This document shows positions 1 to 8,377 of a DNA stretch of 64,000 nucleotides, piece after piece. The stretch lies in assembly GCF_024199945.1 (NCBI RefSeq), contig NZ_JANADP010000001.1, forward strand, positions 8,122,001 to 8,186,000, given 5' to 3'. Source of the stretch: Bradyrhizobium sp. CCGUVB4N. GTDB taxonomy: Bacteria > Pseudomonadota > Alphaproteobacteria > Rhizobiales > Xanthobacteraceae. The notes under the pieces are model-generated. The model searched no databases, was not told the origin of the DNA, and saw only the letters and a program-made list of their open reading frames with translations. Position 1 is the first letter of the stretch, and every line of letters begins with the position of its first letter. Position numbers and translations under genes: made by a program.

Positions 1-742
1 AGAGATTGTCGCCCTTGTGGAAGAGCGGCGTCTCCGGCGAGTTCAAATATTTGGCCGGAACGTCCTTCTCCAGCGCGCGTCCGCCGAAGGCGATGACGCG
101 GCCGCGCAAGTCCGTGATCGGAAACATCACGCGATCGCGGAAGCGATCGTAGGGCACCGGGATGTCGTTGCCGGCAACGAGCAGCCCGGTCTCGATCATG
201 TCCTCGACGGACACGCCGAGCTTGCCGAGATGCTCCTTCAGCGCGAAGCGTTCCGGCGGCGGCGGCGCATAGCCCAGCCGAAACTGCAATTGCGTCGCCG
301 GCGAGATCGCGCGGTCCGCGAGATAGCCGCGCGCTTTCGCACCGACACGCGAGGCCAATGTCTCGGAGAAGAATTTCGCCGCGAGCTCCATGACGTCGTG
401 CAGCGTGCGGCGCCGCTGCTCGTGCCGCGCCGCATCCGGCGTCACCGCCGGCAGCGCCAGGCCGGCCATGCCGGCGAGCCGCTCGACCGCCTCGGCAAAC
501 GGCAGGCCGTCGGTCTCCATCACGAAGGTGATGATGTCGCCGTGCTTGCCGGAGGAGAAGTCGTGATAAAAGCCCTTCTGGTCGTTGACGTAGAAGGACG
601 GCGTCTTCTCCTGCTGGAACGGCGACAGCCCCTTCCACTCCCGCCCCGCCTTCTTCAGCTTGACGCGCTTGCCCACGACCTCGGAGACCGAAAGCCGGGC
701 GCGCAGCTCGTCAAGGAATTGGGGCGTGAAGCGGATGGCCAT
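1..742 (-). CDS. dnaG: DNA primase DnaG, N-terminal part (runs off the window)
   Basis: This is the first 247 residues of the replicative primase that lays RNA primers for DNA polymerase III; the 3' end lies before position 1. The reading begins MAIRFTPQFLDELRAR and keeps the EKTPSF motif of the DnaG N-terminal domain, followed by the start of the catalytic core (YLADRAISPATQLQFRLGYAP). The odd point is the zinc ribbon: the four CHC2 ligands of classical DnaG (Cys40, His43, Cys61, Cys64 in E. coli numbering) are here Ser40, Gln43, Asp61 and Ser64, so the domain keeps its fold signature but cannot bind zinc in the usual way. It diverges from the chlorite dismutase gene across 182 bases. Identification is secure from sequence identity of the conserved core. 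Confidence 0.95.
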   Translation of the reverse strand, partial: MAIRFTPQFLDELRARLSVSEVVGKRVKLKKAGREWKGLSPFQQEKTPSFYVNDQKGFYHDFSSGKHGDIITFVMETDGLPFAEAVERLAGMAGLALPAVTPDAARHEQRRRTLHDVMELAAKFFSETLASRVGAKARGYLADRAISPATQLQFRLGYAPPPPERFALKEHLGKLGVSVEDMIETGLLVAGNDIPVPYDRFRDRVMFPITDLRGRVIAFGGRALEKDVPAKYLNSPETPLFHKGDNL

Positions 743-924
743 GGGCTGTGTGTAGCGCGAACCGAAGTGAGTCGGGCGAAGGATCAGGGATATAGGCGCG
801 GGCCGGCCAAAAGTCAGGTTTGTCAGGATTATACGCGCTGTTCACAGCCCTTTCCGGCGCGAAGCACGGGCCCGGAATGACGGGAAAAGCTTGAACCCCG
901 CCCGGTTCCACGCTTCCATAGGCC

Positions 925-1488
925 ATGTTCAGGACCTTTCGGGGTGGCCATAGCGGGGGCTGGCGGGTGACCTCGATGTCGCCTGTGACGGGCGAGCCCC
1001 TGCCCTTCATGCCGGCGCTGTCGGTCAACGACAGCGACGCCGTGGCGTTGCCGTTGGTCCCCTCGCGCAATGCCTGGCGCCTGGTCGGCGTACCCAGCAG
1101 CTTGCGCTACACCGAGCGCGCCGAGAAGGAGCAGCTCGTGAGCGTGCAGGCCGGCCTCGGCCGATTGGAAGCAACCAGCGCCGCGCTGATCCCGATCCGC
1201 AAGTCGCAGGCATGGTGGGATCTCACGCAAGAAGAACGCCGCGAGATCTTTGAAGACAAGTCGCACCACATCGCCAGCAGTCTTCGTTTCCTGCCCGCAA
1301 TCGCGCGCCAGCTCTATCACTGCCGCGACCTCGGCGAGCCCTTCGATTTCCTGACCTGGTTCGAGTTCGCGCCCGCCCATGCCTCGTTGTTCGAGGAGCT
1401 GGTCGGCATGCTCAGGCAAACCGAAGAGTGGACCTATGTCGAGCGCGAGGTCGACGTACGCGTGGTGAAGGAAGTGCTGTCGGCCTAG
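925..1488 (+). CDS. cld: Small dimeric-type chlorite dismutase
   Basis: A 187-residue haem protein that should convert chlorite to chloride and O2. It closely resembles the short, dimeric chlorite dismutase of Nitrobacter winogradskyi as I recall it, including the block ALIPIRKSQAWWDLTQEERR and the run DKSHHIASSLRFLPAIARQL. His114/His115 supply the proximal haem ligand and Arg128 is the distal catalytic arginine. The length matches the short clade and lacks the N-terminal domain of the pentameric perchlorate-reducer enzymes. No perchlorate or chlorate reductase genes are nearby, so a stand-alone detoxifying or other haem role is likely. Its stop codon overlaps the stop of the convergent GGCT-like gene by four bases. 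Confidence 0.9.
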   Translation: MFRTFRGGHSGGWRVTSMSPVTGEPLPFMPALSVNDSDAVALPLVPSRNAWRLVGVPSSLRYTERAEKEQLVSVQAGLGRLEATSAALIPIRKSQAWWDLTQEERREIFEDKSHHIASSLRFLPAIARQLYHCRDLGEPFDFLTWFEFAPAHASLFEELVGMLRQTEEWTYVEREVDVRVVKEVLSA

Positions 1489-1883
1489 TGGTCGAGGAAG
1501 CGGCCGGATTCGATGTGCGGCAGATCGGTGACGGGCCAATTGTAGACGTAAGTCCAGGCCGGCGCGGTCGTGCCGTCGGCGCCAGTCACGTCGATCAGCT
1601 GGCGCAGATATTCCGTTGGCTCCGGAAAGCCCTCGCCGCAGGCCTCGTACATGTCGAGCTCGCGCAAAAGCTCGTCGCCGGCGCGCAAGCGGAAGAGCTC
1701 GCCGTGCACGAGGTCGGACGACGCGTCGGACAGCAGCAATCCCGGATAATGCTTCACCAGCACGAGCCGGCCGCGGCAGCTCGCTTCGCCCAGAAAATCC
1801 GCGTGCTGCGCCAGCAGCCGCGCCATCGGATGGTCGAAGCCGCGCATCAGGGTGCCGTAGACGAAGAGGCGATCGGAGGTCAT
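1485..1883 (-). CDS. Gamma-glutamylcyclotransferase-like (AIG2/GGCT family) protein
   Basis: A 132-residue protein beginning MTSDRLFVYGTLMRGF, the N-terminal YGTLM loop that binds the gamma-glutamyl group in the GGCT/AIG2 fold. The acidic residue expected in the active site is in the ELDMYEACGEGF segment, and the protein ends with the family's aromatic W-T-Y-V-Y-N strand. Members release 5-oxoproline from gamma-glutamyl amines or peptides; the substrate here cannot be told. It is convergent with cld and overlaps it by four bases, so it is probably transcribed alone. Confidence 0.85.
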   Translation of the reverse strand: MTSDRLFVYGTLMRGFDHPMARLLAQHADFLGEASCRGRLVLVKHYPGLLLSDASSDLVHGELFRLRAGDELLRELDMYEACGEGFPEPTEYLRQLIDVTGADGTTAPAWTYVYNWPVTDLPHIESGRFLDH

Positions 1884-1928
1884 GGCCTTCTATAGCCGTC
1901 AATCAGCAGCGTGCAAATCGCAGCAGAC

Positions 1929-2840
1929 TTACAAAACCTCCGCTTCCAGCTCCGCGCTGCTGCGCTCCTCGTCCGAGACCACGCTGATGTTCACCTCCAT
2001 GACATCGAAAGCGTCCTGGGTGCCGATATAGATGCCGTGCAGCGGGATGGCCTGACGCGGGTCGCGGGCGACCGCGACGCGGATGAGGTCGCGGGTGCCG
2101 ACGATGCCGTTGGTGGGATCGAACTCGATCCAGCCCGCGCTCGGCAGATAGACCTGCACCCAGGCATGAGTCGAGCCGCCGCCGACATGGTGCTGCGCGA
2201 TGTCTTCGGGCACGAAGATGTAGCCGGAGACGAAGCGCGCGGCGATGCCGAGACGGCGCAGCGCCTCGATCATGAACAGCGCGTAGTCGCGGCAGGTACC
2301 GGTGCCCAACCGCAAGGTGTCGAACGGGGTCTGCGTACCGGGTTCGTGACGCCTCTGGTAGTTGAACTGCTTGCGGATGGCGTGTGTGATGCGGCTCAGC
2401 AGCAAGAAGCTCGGCGCCGGCGCATCTTCATCGAAAAAGCCGTGCACCCACTCCGCGATCCTGCCGCCGGGATCGGGATATTGCGGCGTGATGTACTGGA
2501 CGAGATCGGGCAATTCCGCGTCGTCATAGACGAAAGGATAGAAGTAAGCGGGATCGTCCGGCGTCAGCGCGAACTCTTCCACCGGATTGTGCTCGACGGT
2601 GACGTGCCAGTCGAAGATCAGACGGTCCGCGCGCGCGTCGAAATCGGCGATCGCGACCGAATTGCCGAACACGTCGTGGATCCAGCGCAGCGACATCGGC
2701 TGCGGCGAGATCTTGAGCCTGGAGTCAAGCACGCGCAGATCATGGCCGTCGCTTGGGCGCAGCATGAACCTGTGTTCGCCGAAGGCCACGGGACGATTGT
2801 AGCGATATTCGGTCTTGTGGTGAATCGTCAGCAGCGGCAT
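1929..2840 (-). CDS. Transglutaminase-like cysteine protease family protein
   Basis: About 303 residues from MPLLTIHHKTEYRYNRP, the usual start of the bacterial transglutaminase N-terminal beta domain; a longer reading from 2927 adds 29 non-conserved residues and is less likely. The catalytic Cys sits in GTGTCRDYALFMIEALR, the His in THAWVQVYLP and the Asp in WIEFDPTNG, the Cys-His-Asp order of the transglutaminase core. These proteins are usually peptidases or amidases rather than true cross-linkers. It lies divergent to the N-formylglutamate amidohydrolase gene with 92 bases between the starts. Substrate is unknown. Confidence 0.85.
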   Translation of the reverse strand: MPLLTIHHKTEYRYNRPVAFGEHRFMLRPSDGHDLRVLDSRLKISPQPMSLRWIHDVFGNSVAIADFDARADRLIFDWHVTVEHNPVEEFALTPDDPAYFYPFVYDDAELPDLVQYITPQYPDPGGRIAEWVHGFFDEDAPAPSFLLLSRITHAIRKQFNYQRRHEPGTQTPFDTLRLGTGTCRDYALFMIEALRRLGIAARFVSGYIFVPEDIAQHHVGGGSTHAWVQVYLPSAGWIEFDPTNGIVGTRDLIRVAVARDPRQAIPLHGIYIGTQDAFDVMEVNISVVSDEERSSAELEAEVL

Positions 2841-2932
2841 CGTCAGCAGATCATGGTGATTTTGGGCAGACCCATTGTGAATGATTCTTTGCCCAATTTC
2901 CGGGGCGACTGCTTTTTCCATAGGCAATCAGG

Positions 2933-3739
2933 ATGGCTTTCAACACAGCCGAGGCGACGGATCAACTCCTGGGACAAGGCGATATTCCGCCAGTGCATGA
3001 GGTGAATGCAGCAGGCACATCGCCCTTCCTGCTCACATCGGACCATTACGGCCGCATTCTGCCGCGTGCGCTCGGCGATCTCGGTGTATCGGAAGGCGAG
3101 CTAATGCGGCACATCGCCTGGGACATCGGCATCGCCGGCGTCTCCGATCGGCTTGCAAACATGCTTAACGCGCATCTCGTCGCGCAGCGCTATTCGCGCC
3201 TCGTGATCGACTGCAACCGCTCGCCCGGCGTCGCAAGCTCGATCCCCGTGATATCGGAGGCGACCACGATCCCGCGCAACGAGGGCATTTCCGACGGCGA
3301 GCGCGCGGCACGGCGGCGCGAGATCTTCGAGCCCTATCATCATCGCATCGACGCGGTGATCGACAGCCGGATACATGCCAGACGGCCGACCGTGCTGGTA
3401 TCGCTGCACAGCTTCACGCCTGTGTACGCAGGCGTCGCGCGACCCTGGCACATCGGCGCGCTGTACAACCGCGACACCGTGCTGCCGCAGATGTTGCTGA
3501 AGCATCTGCGCGCAGAGGGCGATCTCGTCGTCGGCGACAACGAGCCCTATGCGGTGAGCGATCTCAGCGACTACACCATCCCCGTGCACGGCGAGGCTCG
3601 CGGCCTCGTCAACACCGGCATCGAGATCCGCCAGGACCTGATCGCAGATCAATCCGGCCAGCAGCAATGGGCGGAGCGGCTGGCAAGGATCTTCGCGGAG
3701 ATCGAGATGGAGTTGAAGCCGGAGCTGTTGGCCGACTAG
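2933..3739 (+). CDS. N-formylglutamate amidohydrolase family protein
   Basis: A 268-residue hydrolase. The sequence shows the family's TSDHYGRILPRAL metal-site region, the conserved DCNRSPG turn and the LVSLHSFTPVYAG strand with His, followed by VGDNEPYAVSD. Family members deformylate N-formylglutamate in histidine breakdown (HutG) or act on related N-acyl amino acids. No hut genes are close by, so this is more likely a general amidohydrolase of the family. The stop overlaps the stop of the convergent DUF3592 gene by four bases. Confidence 0.85.
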   Translation: MAFNTAEATDQLLGQGDIPPVHEVNAAGTSPFLLTSDHYGRILPRALGDLGVSEGELMRHIAWDIGIAGVSDRLANMLNAHLVAQRYSRLVIDCNRSPGVASSIPVISEATTIPRNEGISDGERAARRREIFEPYHHRIDAVIDSRIHARRPTVLVSLHSFTPVYAGVARPWHIGALYNRDTVLPQMLLKHLRAEGDLVVGDNEPYAVSDLSDYTIPVHGEARGLVNTGIEIRQDLIADQSGQQQWAERLARIFAEIEMELKPELLAD

Positions 3740-4719
3740 CCGCCCCGTGTCGCGACGAACAGCGCGAGCGCGGCGAAAATCGCGGCGATGCCCCACAGCA
3801 CATAGGCGATGCGACCGTCGCCGCGCGCATCGAGCGTCGCCTCGGCCGGATTGTCGGGATTGACGTGAACCTCCACGGTCGCGCCGTCCTGGTAGCGCGA
3901 CATCAGCTTCTCCAGCATCTTGTTGGAGGCCTGCGGCGTGCCCGCCGCGACCCGCGCGCATTCATTGGTATAGCGGACATTCTGGTAGCTGTAGGTGTAG
4001 GTCACGCGCTTGCCGAACATCTCGGCACCGCGGGCTTCGCCGGGCTCGCTCGCCTCGTGGTATTCTTCCATCTCCGACAGCTTGATCGTGCCCGGCACTA
4101 CCGGCCAGCGCGTCGCCATAGAGGCCTGCCGCCGCACCGCCCAGGCCATCAGCGCGATGATCAGGCCGAACGCGCCGAAGCCCACGACCATGCCGGCAAG
4201 ATCGGGCCGGCCGATGTGATGCGCTAGCCAGGCGTAGCTCTGGTTGAGGCCGAACGCCGAGCCGAAGATGATGGCGACCACAATCGCCGAGCCGATGCCG
4301 AGACAGCCCCACAGGCCCTTCGGCAGGTCGCGCTCCAGCACGGCCTGATCGGGATGGCGCGGATTGTAGTAGACCGTGACGATGCTGCCGGCGGGGTATT
4401 TCGCGAGCTTCTCGGCCACCTGGAAATTGCCGAGGTCCTCGCCGATCGAGATGCGGTTGCAGCTCAGTTTCCGGCCGCTCACCGAATATTCGTAAGCGAC
4501 ATTGGCGAAGTTGCGGCTCTCCGTGCGGTAGCCGTCCTCGCGCTCGTCGTCGGACACCCTGACCTCGCGTACCTCGGCGACTGACGTGACGACCTTGCCT
4601 GATACCTGCGGCCAGCTCCGCGCCTCGCGGGCCTGCCAGGTCTTCACAAGGGCGGCAATCAGGATCAGCGCGAGCGGCGCGAGCAGCATCGCGTAGACGA
4701 GCGGGGGCAAATTCGGCAC
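3736..4719 (-). CDS. DUF3592 membrane protein
   Basis: About 327 residues with two copies of the DUF3592 unit. Each copy has a W-P-x-V-x-G strand (WPQVSGKVV and WPVVPGTIK) and a V-x-V-x-x-N-P-x-x-P motif (VTVYYNPRHPDQA and VEVHVNPDNPAEA). Transmembrane helices are seen near the N terminus (PLVYAMLLAPLALILIAAL), two in the centre and one at the C terminus. The GTG at 4719 is chosen because GAAGGA stands seven bases upstream; an ATG at 4779 is possible. The biochemical role of the family is unknown. Confidence 0.8.
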   Translation of the reverse strand: MPNLPPLVYAMLLAPLALILIAALVKTWQAREARSWPQVSGKVVTSVAEVREVRVSDDEREDGYRTESRNFANVAYEYSVSGRKLSCNRISIGEDLGNFQVAEKLAKYPAGSIVTVYYNPRHPDQAVLERDLPKGLWGCLGIGSAIVVAIIFGSAFGLNQSYAWLAHHIGRPDLAGMVVGFGAFGLIIALMAWAVRRQASMATRWPVVPGTIKLSEMEEYHEASEPGEARGAEMFGKRVTYTYSYQNVRYTNECARVAAGTPQASNKMLEKLMSRYQDGATVEVHVNPDNPAEATLDARGDGRIAYVLWGIAAIFAALALFVATRGG

Positions 4720-4823
4720 GGCAATATCCTTCGTCGGCGGCAATGCTCCTTGGACGCACAGCCGCGGACGAAGGTTCAACCGGCAGGCTCGCTTGCTTAA
4801 GGCTCGCTTGCTTTAAGTCTTGC

Positions 4824-5444
4824 TCACTTGGCCCGGATCAGCGCCAGCCAGATGCCGCCGCCGATCATGAAGCCGCCGGACACGCGCGACACCATGCGGG
4901 TGCGGCGCGCCGAGAAGAAGCCACGGACCTGACCGGCAAGCAGCGCGTAGATTCCGTCGGTCAAGCCGGCAAGCACCATGAAGGTGATTCCCAGCACGAG
5001 GACCTGCGACAGGTGGTCCTTGCTCATGTCCATGAACTGCGGAATGAACGCGCCGAAGAACACCAGCAGCTTCGGGTTCGACAGCGCGACCACAAAGCCC
5101 TGCAACAGAAAGCCTCCGCGAGGGGGCGGCGGCGGCTCGTCAGCGGAGACGCCCTCGACCGGAGAGCGGATCAGCTTGATGCCGAGCCAGACCAGATAGG
5201 CCGCACCTGCAAAGCGGACCCAGTTGAACCAATAGCCCATCGTCGCCATCAGCGTGGTGAGGCCGATCGCAAGGACGCCGATCACGATCAACAGCCCTAT
5301 CTGCACGCCGAGAATGTTGGTCAGCGCCGAGCGCGTGCCGTAGCGCAGGCCATTGGCGATGACGAGGGTGACGATCGGTCCCGGCAGCAGCGCCAGCGCA
5401 ATGCAGGCGGCGACGAAGGCGAGATAGGCTTGCATGGACATCAT
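4824..5444 (-). CDS. LysE/RhtB family amino acid exporter
   Basis: About 206 residues with six hydrophobic segments. The family signature LLPGPIVTLVIANGLRYGTRS is at the N terminus and the helix LSNPKLLVFFGAFIPQFMD is central, as in RhtB/LysE exporters that move amino acids or their derivatives out of the cell. Several ATGs lie at 5444, 5441 and 5435; none has a strong ribosome site. An insert of five prolines (residues around 105) is in the cytoplasmic loop. The exported compound cannot be inferred. Confidence 0.85.
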   Translation of the reverse strand: MMSMQAYLAFVAACIALALLPGPIVTLVIANGLRYGTRSALTNILGVQIGLLIVIGVLAIGLTTLMATMGYWFNWVRFAGAAYLVWLGIKLIRSPVEGVSADEPPPPPRGGFLLQGFVVALSNPKLLVFFGAFIPQFMDMSKDHLSQVLVLGITFMVLAGLTDGIYALLAGQVRGFFSARRTRMVSRVSGGFMIGGGIWLALIRAK

Positions 5445-5489
5445 GGGGGGACTCGGCTTGGGGCGTTTGTGGGTATTAATGCATGGCAC

Positions 5490-6035
5490 TTACTTTCCGT
5501 CCAGCGCCGCCGTCACCCACGTTTTCATCTGCTGTGTCTCCAGGAATGCGAGCGCCGCATGCTGCATCGCGCTGGCGTCGCCCCGCCCCTGCGCCGCCGC
5601 GACGAAGAGATCGCAGCGGCGCGAGAGTGCAACGCCGACCGCGGCGTGGCTTGCACCGTCGGAGATCGCGAGATCATAGCGCCGCGCACGACCGTGCATC
5701 TCGCCGACACGCACCACCTCGCCCGGCGCGGTCGCCGCAAAGCGTGGGGTGATCAGATCGATATCGGCAACGCGATCGACCTCGTCGTCATCGGCGACGC
5801 CGCGGTTGCAATTGCAGAAGCCGCGCTTGGCGCGGATATAGAGCTCGGCGCCGTCGCAGCCACCGCCCTCGCAGCGAAAGGCACGGCCCGCGGGCCAGCC
5901 GTCGCGCGGGAATGGCCAGCCGAGTTCGCGCCAATGCGCTAATCCCGGCGCGGGCGACGGCGCCAGCTGATAGGCCCCGACGCCGGATGCGCCGAGCGCG
6001 GCAAGCACGAGCGCGATCGTCGCCGCGCGCCGCAT
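5490..6035 (-). CDS. Exported protein of unknown function, cysteine-containing
   Basis: A 181-residue protein with an N-terminal signal sequence (MRRAATIALVLAALGASGVGAY). The mature part has four cysteines in a short stretch (FRCEGGGCDGAELYIRAKRGFCNCNRG), suggesting disulfides in the periplasm, and a further Cys at RRCDLF. It starts three bases after the stop of the LVIVD-repeat gene, so the two are almost certainly co-transcribed and may act together outside the cytoplasm. I do not recognise a named family. Confidence 0.75.
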   Translation of the reverse strand: MRRAATIALVLAALGASGVGAYQLAPSPAPGLAHWRELGWPFPRDGWPAGRAFRCEGGGCDGAELYIRAKRGFCNCNRGVADDDEVDRVADIDLITPRFAATAPGEVVRVGEMHGRARRYDLAISDGASHAAVGVALSRRCDLFVAAAQGRGDASAMQHAALAFLETQQMKTWVTAALDGK

Positions 6036-6037
6036 CG

Positions 6038-7483
6038 TCAGTTCTTCGGCAGGCCGGCGACGGCGCGTGCCGGCCCGGTCAGCTCCAGGATATGCAGGCC
6101 GGTGTTGGCGCGGTCGACGATGTAGATGTAGCCACGGTCGTCGGTTTCAACATTGTTGGTCTGGATCGCGACCTTGCAACGCTCGCCGCCTTCGACGGGA
6201 ATGCAGCGCTTGTCAGTCGCCTGCGTGATCGCCGGGATGAAATAGCCGACTTCCTTGGGATGATAGGGATCGCGAATGTCGAGCGCGCGCACCCCGGCAT
6301 TGAAGAAGGCGATGAAGGCCATCTTCTTGTAGTAGACCGGCGCCATGCTCTCGTTCGAGGAATGCGAGCCGAAGCGGCCGCCGCGCTGGCAGAACTGCCC
6401 GCTCACCTCCGGCACGGTGTAGCTCGAGATCATCATCGGCCGCGCTTCGGTGGTGACGTCGGCGAACCACACCATCTGACGCGCCTCGCCGCATTCGTTC
6501 AGGATCGCCTCGTCGACGATCATGACGATGTCGCGGGTCTTGCCGTCCTTGTCCTCGGCGAATTCGGCGACCGGCATGTCGAGCATCGGAAACGTGGTGT
6601 GTGCGCCGTTGAACGCGGACATCGGCATCCGCGAGATCTCGGGAAAGCGCAGATTGTCCGGCGTCGGCTCCTTCGGCCCGGTCAGAAGCTTCTCGCGATC
6701 GACGATCTGCAAAATGCCGCCCTTGTTGGTGCCGTAACCGAAATAGACGCGGTTGCCATTGGGCCCGGTCGAGATCGGGCCGTGCAGCTCGGTCGGCACC
6801 GCGCCGGTCGATCCGGGCTCCTGGCCGGGCAGACCGAAGTCGCGGATTTTCTGCGGATGGGCGGGATCGGAGAGATCATAGATCTGTGTCATGCGCCGCG
6901 TGCGCCAGTCCGGCGCGCCCGAGACGAGATAGGCAATGCCGGTGTCGCACTCCCACCAGTTCTTGTGCGTGTCCTTCAGTCCGCCGATGCGCGTGATCAG
7001 CACCGGATTGGCGGGATCGGCGACATTCCAGATCTCATGCGCCTCACTGCCAAAGGTGCGCAGCATGTAGACCGCATTGGGATCGCCCTTCGGCAAGGTC
7101 TTGCCGTCGCACACGCGCACCATCTGCGCGCCACCGGATTCATACTTGCCCTCCTGCCCCGGCAGATGCCTGAGATATTTGGGATGCGCGGGATCGGTGA
7201 CGTCGACGATCGAGGTCCCGTTCGGCTCCGCCTGGCCTGTCATCGGATTGACGGGCGCCGGCACGTCATCGGTGCCGCCGTGGTGGCCGATATAGGCGAT
7301 CCAGCGATCGCCCTGGTGATGGATGGTCGGCTGATAGGCGCTGCGCGCCTGCAAATCGTTGGTGCCCACCAGCTTCATGTTGGACGCCTCAGGCGGCGCA
7401 CCGATGGTCTGCTTCTGGGCGTGAACAAAAGTGCTGCCGGCGAAAAGGACGAGGGCGGCAGCAGTCAGGACGCAACGGAACAT
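6038..7483 (-). CDS. Exported LVIVD-repeat (beta-propeller) protein
   Basis: About 481 residues. The ATG at 7483 is chosen because GGGAGGACTTTG is directly upstream and it opens a clear signal peptide (MFRCVLTAAALVLFAG, cleavage near VHAQ). The mature protein repeats blade motifs of the type IVDVTDPAHPKYL, IWNVADPANPVLI, IYDLSDPAHPQKI and ALDIRDPYHPKEV, the LVIVD repeat that forms a propeller. Histidines at GHHGG and several Cys pairs could bind a metal. Function is unknown. It heads a two-gene operon with the small exported protein downstream. Confidence 0.85.
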   Translation of the reverse strand: MFRCVLTAAALVLFAGSTFVHAQKQTIGAPPEASNMKLVGTNDLQARSAYQPTIHHQGDRWIAYIGHHGGTDDVPAPVNPMTGQAEPNGTSIVDVTDPAHPKYLRHLPGQEGKYESGGAQMVRVCDGKTLPKGDPNAVYMLRTFGSEAHEIWNVADPANPVLITRIGGLKDTHKNWWECDTGIAYLVSGAPDWRTRRMTQIYDLSDPAHPQKIRDFGLPGQEPGSTGAVPTELHGPISTGPNGNRVYFGYGTNKGGILQIVDREKLLTGPKEPTPDNLRFPEISRMPMSAFNGAHTTFPMLDMPVAEFAEDKDGKTRDIVMIVDEAILNECGEARQMVWFADVTTEARPMMISSYTVPEVSGQFCQRGGRFGSHSSNESMAPVYYKKMAFIAFFNAGVRALDIRDPYHPKEVGYFIPAITQATDKRCIPVEGGERCKVAIQTNNVETDDRGYIYIVDRANTGLHILELTGPARAVAGLPKN

Positions 7484-7562
7484 CAAAGTCCTCCCGGAAC
7501 CAATCTGCGTTGGCTGAGATTCAAGGCTAGCACAGCCGCTCGCGCGCGCCAAAGACATCATC

Positions 7563-7592
7563 TTGACATGCAACCATTTGGTTGCCTATTAT
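7563..7592 (+). promoter_or_regulatory. Promoter with ArsR-type operator in the spacer
   Basis: TTGACA (7563-7568) and TATTAT (7587-7592) are 18 bases apart, a near-consensus sigma-70 promoter. The spacer holds a perfect inverted repeat GCAACCATTTGGTTGC (7570-7585). Its position between the -35 and -10 boxes is typical for a repressor of its own operon. The -10 box ends seven bases before the ATG at 7600, so the message is probably leaderless or nearly so. Confidence 0.7.
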
Positions 7593-7599
7593 CGTCGCC

Positions 7600-7914
7600 A
7601 TGGATGAGGTCTTCAAAGCGCTCGCCGATGCGTCGCGACGGTCGCTGCTGGACAGGCTTCACGCCAGGAACGGCCAGACCTTGAATGAGCTTTGCGAAGG
7701 CCTGGAGATGACGCGCCAGGCGGTGACAAAACACCTGGTCATCCTGGAAGAGGCCAATCTCGTCACGACCATCAAGCATGGCCGCGAGAAGCTGCATTAT
7801 CTCAATCCCTTGCCGATCCATCAGATCGGCGAGCGCTGGATCCGGAAATTCGAGCGCGGCAAGCTCGCCGCACTCAGCGAGTTGAAACGACAGTTGGAGA
7901 AGCGTGATGAGTAA
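7600..7914 (+). CDS. ArsR-family transcriptional regulator
   Basis: A 104-residue winged-helix protein (MDEVFKALADASRRSLLDRL... ) with the recognition helix TRQAVTKHLVILEEANLV and the wing KHGREKLHYLNP. There are no metal-binding cysteines, so it belongs to the metal-independent ArsR subgroup typically coupled to SRPBCC (AHSA1) proteins. The ATG at 7600 is preferred to an upstream TTG at 7582 because it starts at the conserved MDEVFKALAD. It overlaps the next gene by eight bases and probably represses the operon through the palindrome in its promoter. Confidence 0.88.
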   Translation: MDEVFKALADASRRSLLDRLHARNGQTLNELCEGLEMTRQAVTKHLVILEEANLVTTIKHGREKLHYLNPLPIHQIGERWIRKFERGKLAALSELKRQLEKRDE

Positions 7915-8377
7915 GCCGCAATTCGTCTATGTCACCTACATCGAGACCACGCCGGAAAAGCTGTGGGAGGCGCTGACGTCGAGCGCGTTCACCCGGCAAT
8001 ACTGGTTCGGCGCCGAGGTTCGGTCCGACTGGACGATCGGCTCGCCCTTCGCGTTGACGCTGGACGGCGAGGTCACCGATTCCGGCGAAATCCTCGAGGC
8101 CGATCCGCCGCGCCGCCTGTCCTACAGCTTCAAGCACCTGAAATACGAGGAACTGCGCGGCGAGCCGATCTCGCGCGTCGTGTTCACGCTCGAACCATTT
8201 GGCTCGCTCGTGCGTTTGACCGTGTTGCATGACGGCTTCGTCGAGGGTGGAAAATATCTCGGCGCGGTTTCCAACGGCTGGCCGGCGATCCTGTCCCAGC
8301 TCAAGAGCCTGCTCGAGACCGGCAAACTGCTCGGCATTCCGCGCGCGGCGCTCAACAAGGGGTTCGACGCAAAATGA
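7907..8377 (+). CDS. SRPBCC (AHSA1-like) domain protein, first copy
   Basis: A 156-residue protein with the START/Bet v1-like SRPBCC fold: N-terminal FVYVTYIETTPEKLWEALTSSAF, central sheet and C-terminal helix NGWPAILSQLKSLLETGK. Such domains form a hydrophobic ligand pocket. The ATG at 7907 lies inside the end of the ArsR gene (overlap eight bases) and the stop overlaps the start of a second SRPBCC gene in an ATGA, so all three are translated together. The ligand is unknown. Confidence 0.85.
   Translation: MSKPQFVYVTYIETTPEKLWEALTSSAFTRQYWFGAEVRSDWTIGSPFALTLDGEVTDSGEILEADPPRRLSYSFKHLKYEELRGEPISRVVFTLEPFGSLVRLTVLHDGFVEGGKYLGAVSNGWPAILSQLKSLLETGKLLGIPRAALNKGFDAK

Noticed and set aside
5912..7684. 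Open frame of 590 residues on the plus strand opposite the LVIVD protein
   Set aside because: Shadow frame; the minus-strand gene has signal peptide, ribosome site and repeated blades.
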